Assembly: GCF_003426775.1 (NCBI RefSeq)
Contig: NZ_QJUG01000008.1
Location: forward strand, 1-64,000
Length of the DNA: 64,000 bases
Reading direction: 5' to 3'
Source: Allorhizocola rhizosphaerae
Lineage (GTDB): Bacteria; Actinomycetota; Actinomycetes; Mycobacteriales; Micromonosporaceae
A program made the translations under genes and the position numbers. Numbering within the stretch: position 1 is the first letter of the stretch; every line of letters begins with the position of its first letter. Under the pieces are notes generated by a model. The model did no database searches. It saw only the letters and a list, made by a program, of their open reading frames with translations, and was not told the DNA's origin. This document shows, piece by piece, positions 27,374 through 36,062 of this stretch.

Positions 27374-27777
27374 CGGCACCGAGCGGCCGCGGTCGGCGAC
27401 CGTCATCCGGACTGTTGCGTGCTTTGGCACGCGACGGTCTGCGGGCGCTGTTCGAGGCGCAGCGGCGTGGCTTGCGCGATGGCGCGGACATCGCCTTATG
27501 CGTGGGAGATCGCGTGGACGTGGCGTTGCCGGGCGTTTGGCAGGCCTGCGTGGGCTGCGGCGCGGTCGCGTGGGCGAGGCTGGCGCGGGTATCGCGACGT
27601 GGGCGGGCATGGCTGTGGCGGGGTCGCCGGGCGTGGCGTAGTTGTGGGGATGGCGTTGGTTGCGGCGCAGTCGGGTGGTGTGGGGTGAGGGCTGCGGCGC
27701 TGTCGGGTGGCTTGGCGTGGTCATGCGGGCATGGCTGCGGCGCGATCGGCCTGGGTGGCGGAGGATTTGGGCGCGGG

Positions 27778-29091
27778 CTAGGCGGCTGAGGCCTGGTTTA
27801 TCTGGCGGGCGCGCTCGATGGCGGCCGTGAAGCGTTCCTGTGCCGGCCACACGAGCAGCGCGACGACGAGCATGAGCCCGACTCCGGCCAGGCACCACAG
27901 GCCTACCACGGTCGGCAGCATCGACGCCGGGCGGGCCAGGAGGCCCACGATGAAGATGGAGCCGCCCTGCAACAGTTGCATGCCGCTCTGCATCACCCCG
28001 AACGCGCGCGACCGGTGGGTGTTGGGCAGCGCCTGCACGAACAGCCCGTTGGCGGCCGGCAGGATGCCCGCGACCGATGCTCCACACAGGAATCCCATGA
28101 GGCACACCGCCCACAGCGGCGGGTTGAGCAATGCCGGCACGAGCACCAGCGGGGTCAGCACGGCCAGCGGGCGGATCAGGCGGTTGCGGGTGTCGGGCCG
28201 GACGAGTCGGCCCACGAGGAGGCCGCCGACGATGAAGCCGAGCGCCGGCACCAGCATGATCAGGCCTTGGGTGAGGCCACGGGTGCGGTCGTCGGGCGGC
28301 CGCAGCGCGTCGGTCCAGATGACGCCGAGCCCTTCGGGCAATGTGGAAAAGAGCATGACGCCGAAGATGACCACGGCGATGCCGCGCAGGGCGGGCGTGC
28401 CGAACACCATTCGGAACCCGTCGATGGTCTCGCGGAGCAGGTTTTGCCGCGCGCCCCGCTCGACCGGGGGCCGCCGTTTCACGAACAGGCCGATGAGCAG
28501 GGCCGAAATGGCGAACGTCGCGGCGTCGATGAGCAGCGCGAGGTGGGGGTCGACCGCGGCGAGCAGGCCGCCGCCGAGGTAGCCGCCGATCTGCGCGGCC
28601 TGCCCGGCGCTGGCCGCGAAGGCGAGCCCCACCACGAGCTTGTCGCCGGGCAGCAGGGTGGCCGTGAGGGCGGAGCGGGCCGCGTCGTAGGGCGGGTTGC
28701 CCAGTGCGGTGAGGAAAAGCAGCACGATCATCAGCGGGACCGGCATGTCCACCAGCGCGACTAGGCCGATGAAGATCATGCGCGCAATATCGCTAATGAT
28801 CATCACGGTGCGCCTCGGCATGCGCTCTGCCAGCGCTGTGAGCACCGGTCCGATCAGGAGCCAGGGTGCGTAGCTGATGGCGAACGTGGCGGCCGCGACA
28901 CCGGCCGAACCGGTCTGCTGGAAGACCAGCACCGTCACTGCGATCTTGGCTAGGTAATCGCCCACCCAGGAGAGCACCGTCGCCGAAAACACCGCTCGGT
29001 ATTCGCCGTTGGCGAAGACGTCTCGAAAGGTCGCGGGTCGCTCGGGCGGATCGGAGGAAGCGGAAGAGCTGGTGCTGACGGGGTGAGGCAC
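27778..29091 (-). CDS. MFS transporter, exporter type
   Basis: A 437-residue major facilitator protein with 12 predicted membrane segments. It carries the EntS/MFS_3-like phrases NPPYDAARSALTATLLPGD and SRAFGVMQSGMQLLQGGSI. Relatives export siderophores or drugs. GTG 29091 is preferred over GTG 29112 because GGAGG lies seven bases upstream. The region in front has three copies of an ATCGATCAC-type motif, so it is probably regulated. Confidence 0.9.
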   Translation of the reverse strand: MPHPVSTSSSASSDPPERPATFRDVFANGEYRAVFSATVLSWVGDYLAKIAVTVLVFQQTGSAGVAAATFAISYAPWLLIGPVLTALAERMPRRTVMIISDIARMIFIGLVALVDMPVPLMIVLLFLTALGNPPYDAARSALTATLLPGDKLVVGLAFAASAGQAAQIGGYLGGGLLAAVDPHLALLIDAATFAISALLIGLFVKRRPPVERGARQNLLRETIDGFRMVFGTPALRGIAVVIFGVMLFSTLPEGLGVIWTDALRPPDDRTRGLTQGLIMLVPALGFIVGGLLVGRLVRPDTRNRLIRPLAVLTPLVLVPALLNPPLWAVCLMGFLCGASVAGILPAANGLFVQALPNTHRSRAFGVMQSGMQLLQGGSIFIVGLLARPASMLPTVVGLWCLAGVGLMLVVALLVWPAQERFTAAIERARQINQASAA

Positions 29092-29102
29092 CGACAATCC
29101 TC

Positions 29103-29152
29103 CATCGATCACGAGCTAGTTAACGACATCGATCACGAACATTGTGGTCGAT
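29103..29152 (-). promoter_or_regulatory. Candidate operator of the MFS gene
   Basis: CATCGATCACGA occurs at 29103 and 29127, exactly 24 bp apart, and an inverted relative TGTGGTCGATG at 29142. The second and third copies form ATCGATCAC-N7-GTGGTCGAT. Two helical turns between direct copies suit cooperative repressor binding. No regulator gene is adjacent. Confidence 0.55.
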
Positions 29153-29208
29153 GCCCGAAAGTCATCCGTGCGGTGATTCTGCCCGATTGGACGATGATTC
29201 GCTAGCCC

Positions 29209-30174
29209 CTACGGTTGAGCGCCGCCATCTTGTCGCACCGGCGGGCGTGCCAATCGGGCAGCCTGGATCTGCGCGGTGATCCCCGAGACCTCCAGCGCCT
29301 CCATCAGCCTGCGCCGCAGCTCGCGCTGGATGTCCCACTGCTTGTCCGAGCTGGTTTTGCAGGTGATGCGGACCATCACCCCGTCGACCGTGAGCTGCTC
29401 GATGCCCAGCACGTTGGGTGGTTCCAGGAACTCGGCCGCGTGTTCGGGATCGTTGGCGTAGGTATCGACCGCCTCGCGCAGCACGCGGGTGGCCTCGTCG
29501 ACCGGGGCGAAGCCGATCGGGATGTCGATGAGTAGTTGGGCCCAGCCCTGGCTCTTGTTGCCGATCCGGATGATCTCCCCGTTGCGCACGTACCACAGCA
29601 CGCCCCGCGCGTCGCGGATGGTCACCGTGCGCAGGCCGACCGACTCCACGACACCGACCGCCTCGCCCGTGTCGATCACGTCGCCGACCCCGTATTGGTC
29701 CTCAAGCAACATGAACAGCCCCGCGATCAGGTCCTTGACGAGCGTCTGCGCGCCGAAGCCGAGCGCGACCCCGGCGATGCCCAGGCTCGTGAGCACCGGC
29801 GCCAGGTTGAACCCGAACAGGTCGAGCACCATCAGGAAGGCGATCGAAAAGACGATCACCGTGACGAAGCTCTTGAGCAGCGAGCCGATCGCCGCCGCCC
29901 GCTGCACGCGCCGCTCCGGGAACAGGCCGTTGCCGTTGCCCGGCATCCGCGCCTTGAGCGGGCGCAGGAATCCTGGGATCTTGCCTTCCGCCGTGCGGTC
30001 GACCACCTTGTTGATCGCGTGGTTGAGCATCGCCCGCGCGATGATCGCGAGGACGATGATCAGGATGATCCGGACCGGATTGGCGAGCAGGAAATAGCCA
30101 TCCTGGAGCCAACCCCAGTTGGTCTGCTGGTAAAGCCATGTGCAGATGCCGTCCTGCGCGCACTTGTCGTCCAC
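29209..30174 (-). CDS. MscS-family mechanosensitive ion channel
   Basis: A 321-residue small-conductance channel. Segments near 33-52 and 100-125 precede the pore helix LTSLGIAGVALGFGAQTLVKDLIAG, the Gly/Ala-packed TM3 of MscS. A beta domain (YGVGDVIDTGEAVGVVESVGLRT) and C-terminal alpha/beta domain follow. It would release solutes on hypo-osmotic shock. Start is GTG 30174. Confidence 0.92.
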   Translation of the reverse strand: MDDKCAQDGICTWLYQQTNWGWLQDGYFLLANPVRIILIIVLAIIARAMLNHAINKVVDRTAEGKIPGFLRPLKARMPGNGNGLFPERRVQRAAAIGSLLKSFVTVIVFSIAFLMVLDLFGFNLAPVLTSLGIAGVALGFGAQTLVKDLIAGLFMLLEDQYGVGDVIDTGEAVGVVESVGLRTVTIRDARGVLWYVRNGEIIRIGNKSQGWAQLLIDIPIGFAPVDEATRVLREAVDTYANDPEHAAEFLEPPNVLGIEQLTVDGVMVRITCKTSSDKQWDIQRELRRRLMEALEVSGITAQIQAARLARPPVRQDGGAQP

Positions 30175-30215
30175 GACCGTTCACGATAATCGGCCGATTT
30201 AAGGGTGCATTCTCG

Positions 30216-30282
30216 GGATCAATCAGGGACGATGGTGCCAAGTTTTAGCCAATGGAGGGATCAATCAGGGACGATTGTCCCA
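30216..30282. promoter_or_regulatory. 42-bp spaced direct repeat upstream of the HNH gene
   Basis: GGATCAATCAGGGACGAT occurs at 30216 and 30258, with the next seven bases almost the same (GGTGCCA, TGTCCCA). The spacing of 42 bp is four helical turns. The pair lies between the divergent MscS and HNH genes. Confidence 0.65.
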
Positions 30283-30310
30283 AGGTGTATGTGACCGGAG
30301 GGTGAGAGCG

Positions 30311-30841
30311 ATGCCTGACATACGACCCACAACGTCTTCCGTAGCGTTGCTGTTGAACGCCACCTACGAGCCGCTGTGTGTCGTGTCAGTGCGAAGAGCC
30401 GCGATCCTGGTCCTCTCCGGCAAGGCGGTGTGCGTCGCCGACGGCGATGGCATGCTGCACAGCGCCCGCCAGCAGGTGCCGGTGCCCCTGGTGGTCCGGC
30501 TGAGCCGGTTTGTGCGTGTGCCCTACCGCACCCACGTCGGGCTGTCCCGGCGGGCCATCTTCGCCCGCGACGGTGGGCGCTGCCAATACTGCGCGGGCCC
30601 GGCCGAGACCATCGACCACGTGCATCCGCGCTCCAAGGGCGGCCTGCACGTCTGGGAGAACGTGGTCGCCGCGTGCGCCCGCTGCAACCACCACAAGGGC
30701 GACCGCACGCTGCGCGAGCTCGGCTGGAAGCCGATCACAAAACCGACCGTCCCCAACGGGGCTGCCTGGCGGATACTCGGGCACCGCACCCCCGACCCAC
30801 GCTGGGCGGCCTGGCTTGAGCCGGCCGCCCAACTCATTTAG
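30311..30841 (+). CDS. HNH endonuclease-type protein
   Basis: A 176-residue protein of the widespread actinobacterial HNH family. The core is CQYC, then TIDHVHPRSKGG, ENVVAACARCNHHKGDRT: two zinc-binding CxxC pairs around an HNH nuclease motif. The N-terminal 80 residues (LLLNATYEPLCVV) are typical of this family, whose biological role is unclear. ATG 30311 follows GGAGGGTGAG; an upstream GTG frame is less likely. Confidence 0.9.
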   Translation: MPDIRPTTSSVALLLNATYEPLCVVSVRRAAILVLSGKAVCVADGDGMLHSARQQVPVPLVVRLSRFVRVPYRTHVGLSRRAIFARDGGRCQYCAGPAETIDHVHPRSKGGLHVWENVVAACARCNHHKGDRTLRELGWKPITKPTVPNGAAWRILGHRTPDPRWAAWLEPAAQLI

Positions 30842-30849
30842 AGGCCAAT

Positions 30850-31452
30850 TCAGGTCTTGTAGGTGTCGACGAGGGACGCGAAGGCGATGACGTTGTCGGC
30901 GTACCCGTCGTCGCCGCCCACCCAGCTCCCGCCGCACGTGATCAGGCGCAGCGACGGGCGCGAGTAGTCCTGATAGACCTTTGCCACGGGCAGGCTCGCC
31001 TTGCTGTACTGCTCCACCGTGTTCACCTCGAACACGGCGATGGTCCGGTCCCGGCGCACGATCTCGACGCGTTCGCCGGGCTTGAGCTCCCTGACCCGGT
31101 GGAACACCGCGGGCCGGTCACGGGTGTCGACGTGCCCGACGACGATCGCGGGGCCATACTGCCCGGGGCTGGGCCCGTCCTTGTACCAACCGGCCTCGTT
31201 TTCCAGCTTCAGTGAGGGCGTGGCGATCGTGCCGTCGGGCTCGGTCCCGACCCCGTGGACGGGTGCATCGACTCCGATCGCTGGGATGCGGATCCGCTTG
31301 GGCGGGCTCGGATCCAGTACCGGGAACTCGCCCGGTGGCGGTTTCGCCCGCGACACGAACAGGTCGCCGAAGTGCAATCCCGTGGCCTGGCCGAATCCGA
31401 TGCTCGCGAGGAACAGTCCGATCAGGACCAGCGCACCGGACAGCAGTTTCAC
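30850..31452 (-). CDS. Class F sortase
   Basis: A 200-residue membrane-anchored transpeptidase. An N-terminal helix (residues 3-24) leads to a sortase domain with PAIGVDAPV, the catalytic His in VVGHVD and the catalytic Cys in LITCGG. Sortases join surface proteins to the wall or to each other. No Arg is found after the Cys, where the third catalytic residue normally lies. It overlaps the probable substrate gene by four bases. Confidence 0.9.
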   Translation of the reverse strand: MKLLSGALVLIGLFLASIGFGQATGLHFGDLFVSRAKPPPGEFPVLDPSPPKRIRIPAIGVDAPVHGVGTEPDGTIATPSLKLENEAGWYKDGPSPGQYGPAIVVGHVDTRDRPAVFHRVRELKPGERVEIVRRDRTIAVFEVNTVEQYSKASLPVAKVYQDYSRPSLRLITCGGSWVGGDDGYADNVIAFASLVDTYKT

Positions 31453-31937
31453 GCCTGCCTGCGCCTGCGCGCCAACACGAGCAGGAACGCGCCCGCCGCA
31501 AGGGAACCGGCGCCCGCGACGATCAGCCCGCTGTGCCCGCCGTTGTCACTCGCCAGCGCGCCACCGCCCGTCCGGGGCCCGCGCGAGGGCACGTTGAAGT
31601 TGACCACGTGCAGGGTCGTGGTCGCCGACTGGTTGCTCGGGCACGTCATCGTCACCGGGTATGCCCGCGCATGCTTGTCCTGCGGGATGGTCGCGGTGCC
31701 GCGGTGGACGAACTTGCCGCTGCGCGGATCCTGCTGGGGCGTGATGGTGACGACCCCGAAGGCCTCCGACTTGACGGTCGCGGGATTGACGTTGTCGCCG
31801 CAGAACGCCTCGATCTCGATCTGAAACCCGGCCTGGATCGTGCTCGGGGTGATCCTGATGTATTCGCCGTCGGCGTGGGCGGCGCTCGGTGCGGCGATGA
31901 CGGCAAGAGCCGCAGAGAGGGTCAAAAGCCACTTCAT
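31449..31937 (-). CDS. Secreted protein with C-terminal anchor, probable sortase substrate
   Basis: A 162-residue surface protein. A signal peptide (1-22, APSAAHA) is followed by an Ig-like beta domain with two Cys (FCGDN, MTCPSN), a Gly/Ser-rich linker and a final helix LIVAGAGSLAAGAFLLVLA followed by RRRR. There is no LPxTG; PRTGG lies before the helix and may be the sorting site. Its gene precedes and overlaps the class F sortase gene. Confidence 0.85.
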   Translation of the reverse strand: MKWLLTLSAALAVIAAPSAAHADGEYIRITPSTIQAGFQIEIEAFCGDNVNPATVKSEAFGVVTITPQQDPRSGKFVHRGTATIPQDKHARAYPVTMTCPSNQSATTTLHVVNFNVPSRGPRTGGGALASDNGGHSGLIVAGAGSLAAGAFLLVLARRRRQA

Positions 31938-31963
31938 GGTGAAAGCATCTCATTTGGGTCCGG

Positions 31964-31992
31964 GTGAGGAGCCCGAATCCTGCAGATAGAGT
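31964..31992 (+). promoter_or_regulatory. Leaderless promoter of the kynurenine operon
   Basis: -10 TAGAGT (31987-31992) lies seven bases before GTG 32000; a weak -35 GTGAGG (31964-31969) is 17 bp upstream. No clear operator was seen. The assignment rests on geometry only. Confidence 0.45.
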
Positions 31993-31999
31993 CGGTGAT

Positions 32000-33214
32000 G
32001 TGTCCGTCAGCGAAGACGACGCCAGGCGGCTTGACCAGGCCGACCCGGGTCACCGTGAACTCTTTCATGTGCCGCCTGCCACTGGCGGGCGCTATCCCGA
32101 GGTTGCCTATTTCGCGGGCAACTCGCTCGGCCTGCAGCCCAAGGCGACGCGGTCCGAGCTGCTGGAGGATCTGGACGCCTGGGCCGCGCTCGGCGTCGAG
32201 GCGCACCTTGAGGCCAAACGGCCGTGGCTGCCCTACCACGAGCTGCTGACGGATCTTGCCGCGCGGCTGGTGGGAGGGTTGCCCTCGGAGACGGTCGTGA
32301 TGAACTCGCTCACCGTCAATCTGCACCTGCTGATGGTCTCGTTCTATCGGCCGCGACCTCGGCGCGATCGCATCCTCGTGGAGGACACGACCTTTCCTTC
32401 AGATTCTTATGCGGTACGCAGTCAGGCTCGCTTTCATGGGCTCGACCCCGATGTCGCGGTGGTGCGGGTGCCCACCGATGGGATCGTCGATTTCCTTGAG
32501 CGCCAAGGGGAATCGGTCGCGCTGGTGTTGCTCGGCGGGGTGAACTACCTCACGGGGGAACTGCTGGACATCCCCGGCATCACCCAACTCGGCAAGGCAA
32601 AGGGCGCGATCGTCGGATGGGATCTCGCGCATGCCGCGGGAAATGTCGTACTGCGGCTTCATGATTGGGGCGTGGATTTCGCGAGTTGGTGTTCTTATAA
32701 ATACCTCAACGCGGGGCCCGGTGCGCTCGCCGGAGCCTTCGTGCACGAGCGGCACCTTTCAGACCCGTCGCTGCACCGGTTTGAGGGCTGGTGGAGCACC
32801 GATCCGGCGGTCCGTTTCGAGATGGCGCCGGTCGCCACCCCACCGCCCACGGTCGACGCGTGGCAGATCTCCAACCCGCCCATCTTCTCGATGAGCCCGG
32901 TGCGCACGTCGCTGGAAATCTTCGACCGGGTGGGCATGCCGGCGCTGCGCGAGCGCAGCGTGCGGCTGACCGACTTCCTGGAGGGTCTGCTCGCCGAGCG
33001 CGAGATCGTGACACCGCGCGATCCGGCCCGGCGCGGGTGTCAGCTGTCGGTCCGAGTGCGGGGCGGCGCGGGCGAGCTGTCCCGGCGCCTGCGGCACGAG
33101 TTCGGGGTGATCGCGGACACGCGGGAGCCCGACATCCTGCGGCTGGCTCCCGTGCCGCTCTATTCGTCCTATCACGACTGTTGGCGTGCGGCGGAAGCAT
33201 TGAGGCAGCTATGA
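32000..33214 (+). CDS. kynU: Kynureninase
   Basis: A 404-residue PLP enzyme that hydrolyses kynurenine or 3-hydroxykynurenine to (3-hydroxy)anthranilate and alanine. It has YFAGNSLGLQPK, MNSLTVNLHLLM, GWDLAHAAGN and the PLP-Lys in CSYKYLNAGPG, plus FEGWWS. It is the first gene of the operon, apparently leaderless from GTG 32000, and overlaps kmo by four bases. With the next gene present, 3-hydroxykynurenine is the likely in vivo substrate. Confidence 0.95.
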   Translation: MSVSEDDARRLDQADPGHRELFHVPPATGGRYPEVAYFAGNSLGLQPKATRSELLEDLDAWAALGVEAHLEAKRPWLPYHELLTDLAARLVGGLPSETVVMNSLTVNLHLLMVSFYRPRPRRDRILVEDTTFPSDSYAVRSQARFHGLDPDVAVVRVPTDGIVDFLERQGESVALVLLGGVNYLTGELLDIPGITQLGKAKGAIVGWDLAHAAGNVVLRLHDWGVDFASWCSYKYLNAGPGALAGAFVHERHLSDPSLHRFEGWWSTDPAVRFEMAPVATPPPTVDAWQISNPPIFSMSPVRTSLEIFDRVGMPALRERSVRLTDFLEGLLAEREIVTPRDPARRGCQLSVRVRGGAGELSRRLRHEFGVIADTREPDILRLAPVPLYSSYHDCWRAAEALRQL

Positions 33215-34560
33215 AAGTAGCCATTGTTGGGGCGGGACTCGCCGGGTGCTTGCTGGCGACATACCTGGCGCGCAGGGGATATGAGGTCGTGCTCTATGAG
33301 CGGCGGCCCGATCCGCGCGACGGCATGGGGGGTGGGCCCGCAGGGCTGGGGGGCGGGAGAAGCAAGGTGGAGCGCGGGCGTTCGATCAACCTCGCGCTGT
33401 CCGAGCGTGGGCTCGATGCCCTGCGCCGCGTGGGGCTGGCCGATCAGGTGATGAAGGGCGCGCTGCCGATGCGCGGGCGCATGATCCATCCGATCGAGGG
33501 CGAGCTCGACTTCCAGCCATACAGCGCAGACGGGCAGCGCGCGATCAACTCGATCAGCCGGGGCGCGCTCAACGACGCGCTCTTGGAGGCCGCGCTGGCG
33601 CACGAGGGTGTGATTGTCCACTTTGAACACCGGCTTACCGCGCTGGACGCCTTTTCCGGAGCCATGGAGTTCGAGGGGCGGCGGGCGCACGCCGATGTCG
33701 TGATCGGTGCGGATGGGGCGGGGTCGGCCGTGCGCGGGCAACTGCTTGCCGCCGGGCTGCTCGACGAGAGCCTGGACTTCCTGGACTACGGATATAAGGA
33801 GTTGACCATTCCGGCGCGCGACGGCGACTTCGCGCTCGACCCGGATGCCCTGCACATCTGGCCGCGCGGGAGCTCCATGATGATCGCGCTGCCCAACCCG
33901 GACCGGTCGTTCACGTGCACGCTGTTCTGGCCCAACGGCGGCACGTCCAGCTTCGCCTCGCTGTCGAGCCCGGCGGCCATCATGCGGCACTTCGATCGGG
34001 TCTATCCGGATGTGCCCGCGCTCGCGCCAGACCTGGTGTCCGACTATCAGCACAACCCGGTGGGCCTGCTCGGCACGGTGCGGTGCGACCCGTGGCAGGC
34101 GGGTGGGCGCGTGGCGTTGATCGGCGACGCGGCGCACGCGATCGTGCCGTTCTATGGGCAGGGGGCCAATGCGGCGTTCGAGGATGTGGTCGAGCTCGAC
34201 CGGTGCCTGGCGGACACGGGCGACCGGTGGGCGGCGGCGCTGCCCCTGTTCCAGGTGAGGCGGCAGGCCAATGCGGAGGCGATCGCCCGGATGGCACTGG
34301 ACAACTTTGTGGAGATGCGGGACCGCGTGGCTTCCCCCGGGTACCAGATGAAGAAAAAATTAGAACACGTTCTAGAAAGAGCCCTCCCGGGACGGTATGT
34401 TTCGCGGTATGAGCTGGTGTCGTTCACGACCGTGCCCTATGCGCAGGTGCAGCGGCGGGTGTGGCGTCAGCAGCGGGTGCTCGGCGCGATGCTGGGCGGT
34501 GCGGCCCTGCTCGCGGGGGTCGGCGTTGCGGCACTGGTGCGGAAGTTGAGGTCGTCATGA
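33211..34560 (+). CDS. kmo: Kynurenine 3-monooxygenase
   Basis: A 449-residue FAD-dependent aromatic hydroxylase, turning kynurenine into 3-hydroxykynurenine with NADPH and O2. It shows the GxGxxG fold VAIVGAGLAGCLLA, RGRSINLALSERG, and the second FAD motif GRVALIGDAAHAIVPFYGQGAN (given here in two parts: VALIGDAAHA and PFYGQGAN). The end carries a hydrophobic segment (about 423-441, LGGAALLAGVGVAALV) followed by RKLRSS, like a membrane tail. ATGA overlap with kynU. Confidence 0.93.
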   Translation: MKVAIVGAGLAGCLLATYLARRGYEVVLYERRPDPRDGMGGGPAGLGGGRSKVERGRSINLALSERGLDALRRVGLADQVMKGALPMRGRMIHPIEGELDFQPYSADGQRAINSISRGALNDALLEAALAHEGVIVHFEHRLTALDAFSGAMEFEGRRAHADVVIGADGAGSAVRGQLLAAGLLDESLDFLDYGYKELTIPARDGDFALDPDALHIWPRGSSMMIALPNPDRSFTCTLFWPNGGTSSFASLSSPAAIMRHFDRVYPDVPALAPDLVSDYQHNPVGLLGTVRCDPWQAGGRVALIGDAAHAIVPFYGQGANAAFEDVVELDRCLADTGDRWAAALPLFQVRRQANAEAIARMALDNFVEMRDRVASPGYQMKKKLEHVLERALPGRYVSRYELVSFTTVPYAQVQRRVWRQQRVLGAMLGGAALLAGVGVAALVRKLRSS

Positions 34561-36062
34561 CTCTGTGGGAGCCGCGGCTGATGCGCGGGGAGCCGGTGGG
34601 CAAGCCGGGCGTGCTGCGCAACTTCGTAGGCGGGTCGTTTGTGGACGCCGGGAAGACGTTTGCGAAGCGGAGCCCCGTGACCGGGGAGGTCATTTTCGAG
34701 GTGGCCGAGGCGGATCGGGGCACCGTTGACGCGGCGGTGAGCGCGGCGCGGGCGGCGTTGCGCGGGCCGTGGGGGCGCATGTCCGATCAGGAGCGGGCCG
34801 GTGTGCTGCGCCGGGTGGCCGACGAGCTGGAGCGGCGGTTCGACGATCTCGTGACCGCGGAGGTGGCCGACACCGGCAAGTCGATCTCGCAGGCGCGCAC
34901 CCTCGACATCCCGCGCGGGGCGGCCAACTTCCGGGCGTTCGCCGACATCGTGACGACCACGCCGACGGAGGCGTTCCAGACGGTCACGGCCGACGGGCGG
35001 CGGGCCCTCAACTACGCGGTGCGCAAACCCGTTGGCGTGGTGGCGATCATCGTGCCGTGGAACCTTCCGTTGCTGCTGTTGACGTGGAAGGTGGCCCCGG
35101 CGCTGGCGTGCGGCAACACGGTCGTGGTCAAGCCGTCGGAGGAGACACCGGCCTCGGCGACCGTGCTCGCCGAGGTGATGGCGGCGGCGGGTGTGCCGGA
35201 GGGGGTGTTCAACCTGGTGCACGGGTTTGGGCCGGACTCGGCGGGGGAGTTCCTGACCAGCCATCCCGGCGTCGATGCGATCACGTTCACCGGGGAGTCG
35301 GCGACCGGCAGCGCCATCATGCGGGCGGCGGCAGACGGGGTGAAGGCTGTTTCGTTCGAGCTGGGCGGCAAGAACGCCGGCCTGATTTTTGCCGACGCCG
35401 ATATGGACGCGGCCGTGGATGGGGCCGTGCGGTCGAGCTTCACCAATGGCGGGCAGGTGTGTTTGTGCACCGAGCGGCTGTATGTGCAGCGCGCGGTGTT
35501 CGACGAGTTCGCCTCCCGGTTGGCGAAGCGGGCGGCTTCACTGCCCTTCGGGTGGCCGCAGGATGAGTCGACGGCCAACATGCCGCTGATCTCGCACGAG
35601 CATCGGGAAAAGGTGCTGGGCTACTACGATCTGGCGCGCAAGGAGGGTGCCGAATTCCTTGCCGGTGGCGGGATTCCGGAGTTCGGCGACGCGCGGGACG
35701 GCGGGGCCTATGTGCAGCCGACCGTCCTGAGTGGACTGGCGCAGGGGGCGCGCACCAACCGGGAGGAGATCTTCGGGCCGGTGTGCAGCCTGATGCCGTT
35801 CGATGACGAGGAGGAGGCGTTCGCGCTCGCCAACGACAGCGACTACGGGCTGGCCGCGACCGTTTGGACGCGCGACGTGGGGCGGGCCCATCGTGCGGGG
35901 GCGCGGCTGGAGGCCGGGCTGGTGTGGGTCAACACGTGGTTCCTGCGCGACCTGCGCACACCGTTCGGCGGAGTCAAGGCCTCGGGAGTGGGGCGCGAGG
36001 GCGGCGTGCACTCGCTCGCGTTTTATTCGGAGCTGACGAATGTGTGTGTGGAGCTGACTTGA
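34557..36062 (+). CDS. nbaE: 2-Aminomuconate-6-semialdehyde dehydrogenase
   Basis: A 501-residue aldehyde dehydrogenase converting 2-aminomuconate semialdehyde to 2-aminomuconate with NAD. It has the active-site parts VPWNLPLLLLTWK, FTGESATGS, FELGGKNAG and Cys in NGGQVCLCTERLYV, and ends with TPFGGVKASGVGREGG. This matches hydroxymuconate/aminomuconate semialdehyde dehydrogenases. ATGA overlap with kmo. Symbol by analogy with the nba pathway. Confidence 0.9.
   Translation: MTLWEPRLMRGEPVGKPGVLRNFVGGSFVDAGKTFAKRSPVTGEVIFEVAEADRGTVDAAVSAARAALRGPWGRMSDQERAGVLRRVADELERRFDDLVTAEVADTGKSISQARTLDIPRGAANFRAFADIVTTTPTEAFQTVTADGRRALNYAVRKPVGVVAIIVPWNLPLLLLTWKVAPALACGNTVVVKPSEETPASATVLAEVMAAAGVPEGVFNLVHGFGPDSAGEFLTSHPGVDAITFTGESATGSAIMRAAADGVKAVSFELGGKNAGLIFADADMDAAVDGAVRSSFTNGGQVCLCTERLYVQRAVFDEFASRLAKRAASLPFGWPQDESTANMPLISHEHREKVLGYYDLARKEGAEFLAGGGIPEFGDARDGGAYVQPTVLSGLAQGARTNREEIFGPVCSLMPFDDEEEAFALANDSDYGLAATVWTRDVGRAHRAGARLEAGLVWVNTWFLRDLRTPFGGVKASGVGREGGVHSLAFYSELTNVCVELT

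Larger units (their letters stand above)
26890..27777. other. 0.9-kb gap filled with degenerate tandem repeats
   Basis: No confident gene lies here. Several frames stay open but encode Cys/Gly/Arg-rich or Pro-rich strings that follow the DNA repeats, and none has a ribosome site or a known domain. The left part is a 51-bp tandem array; the middle holds 42-bp spaced repeats; the right part (27450-27777) is G-rich with scattered GCGGCGC and TGGCGTGG words. Confidence 0.6.

Noticed and set aside
26979-27641. Cys/Gly/Arg-rich 220-residue open frame
   Set aside because: It simply translates the 51-bp tandem array and other GC repeats; competing frames are open on both strands and no start site or domain supports it.
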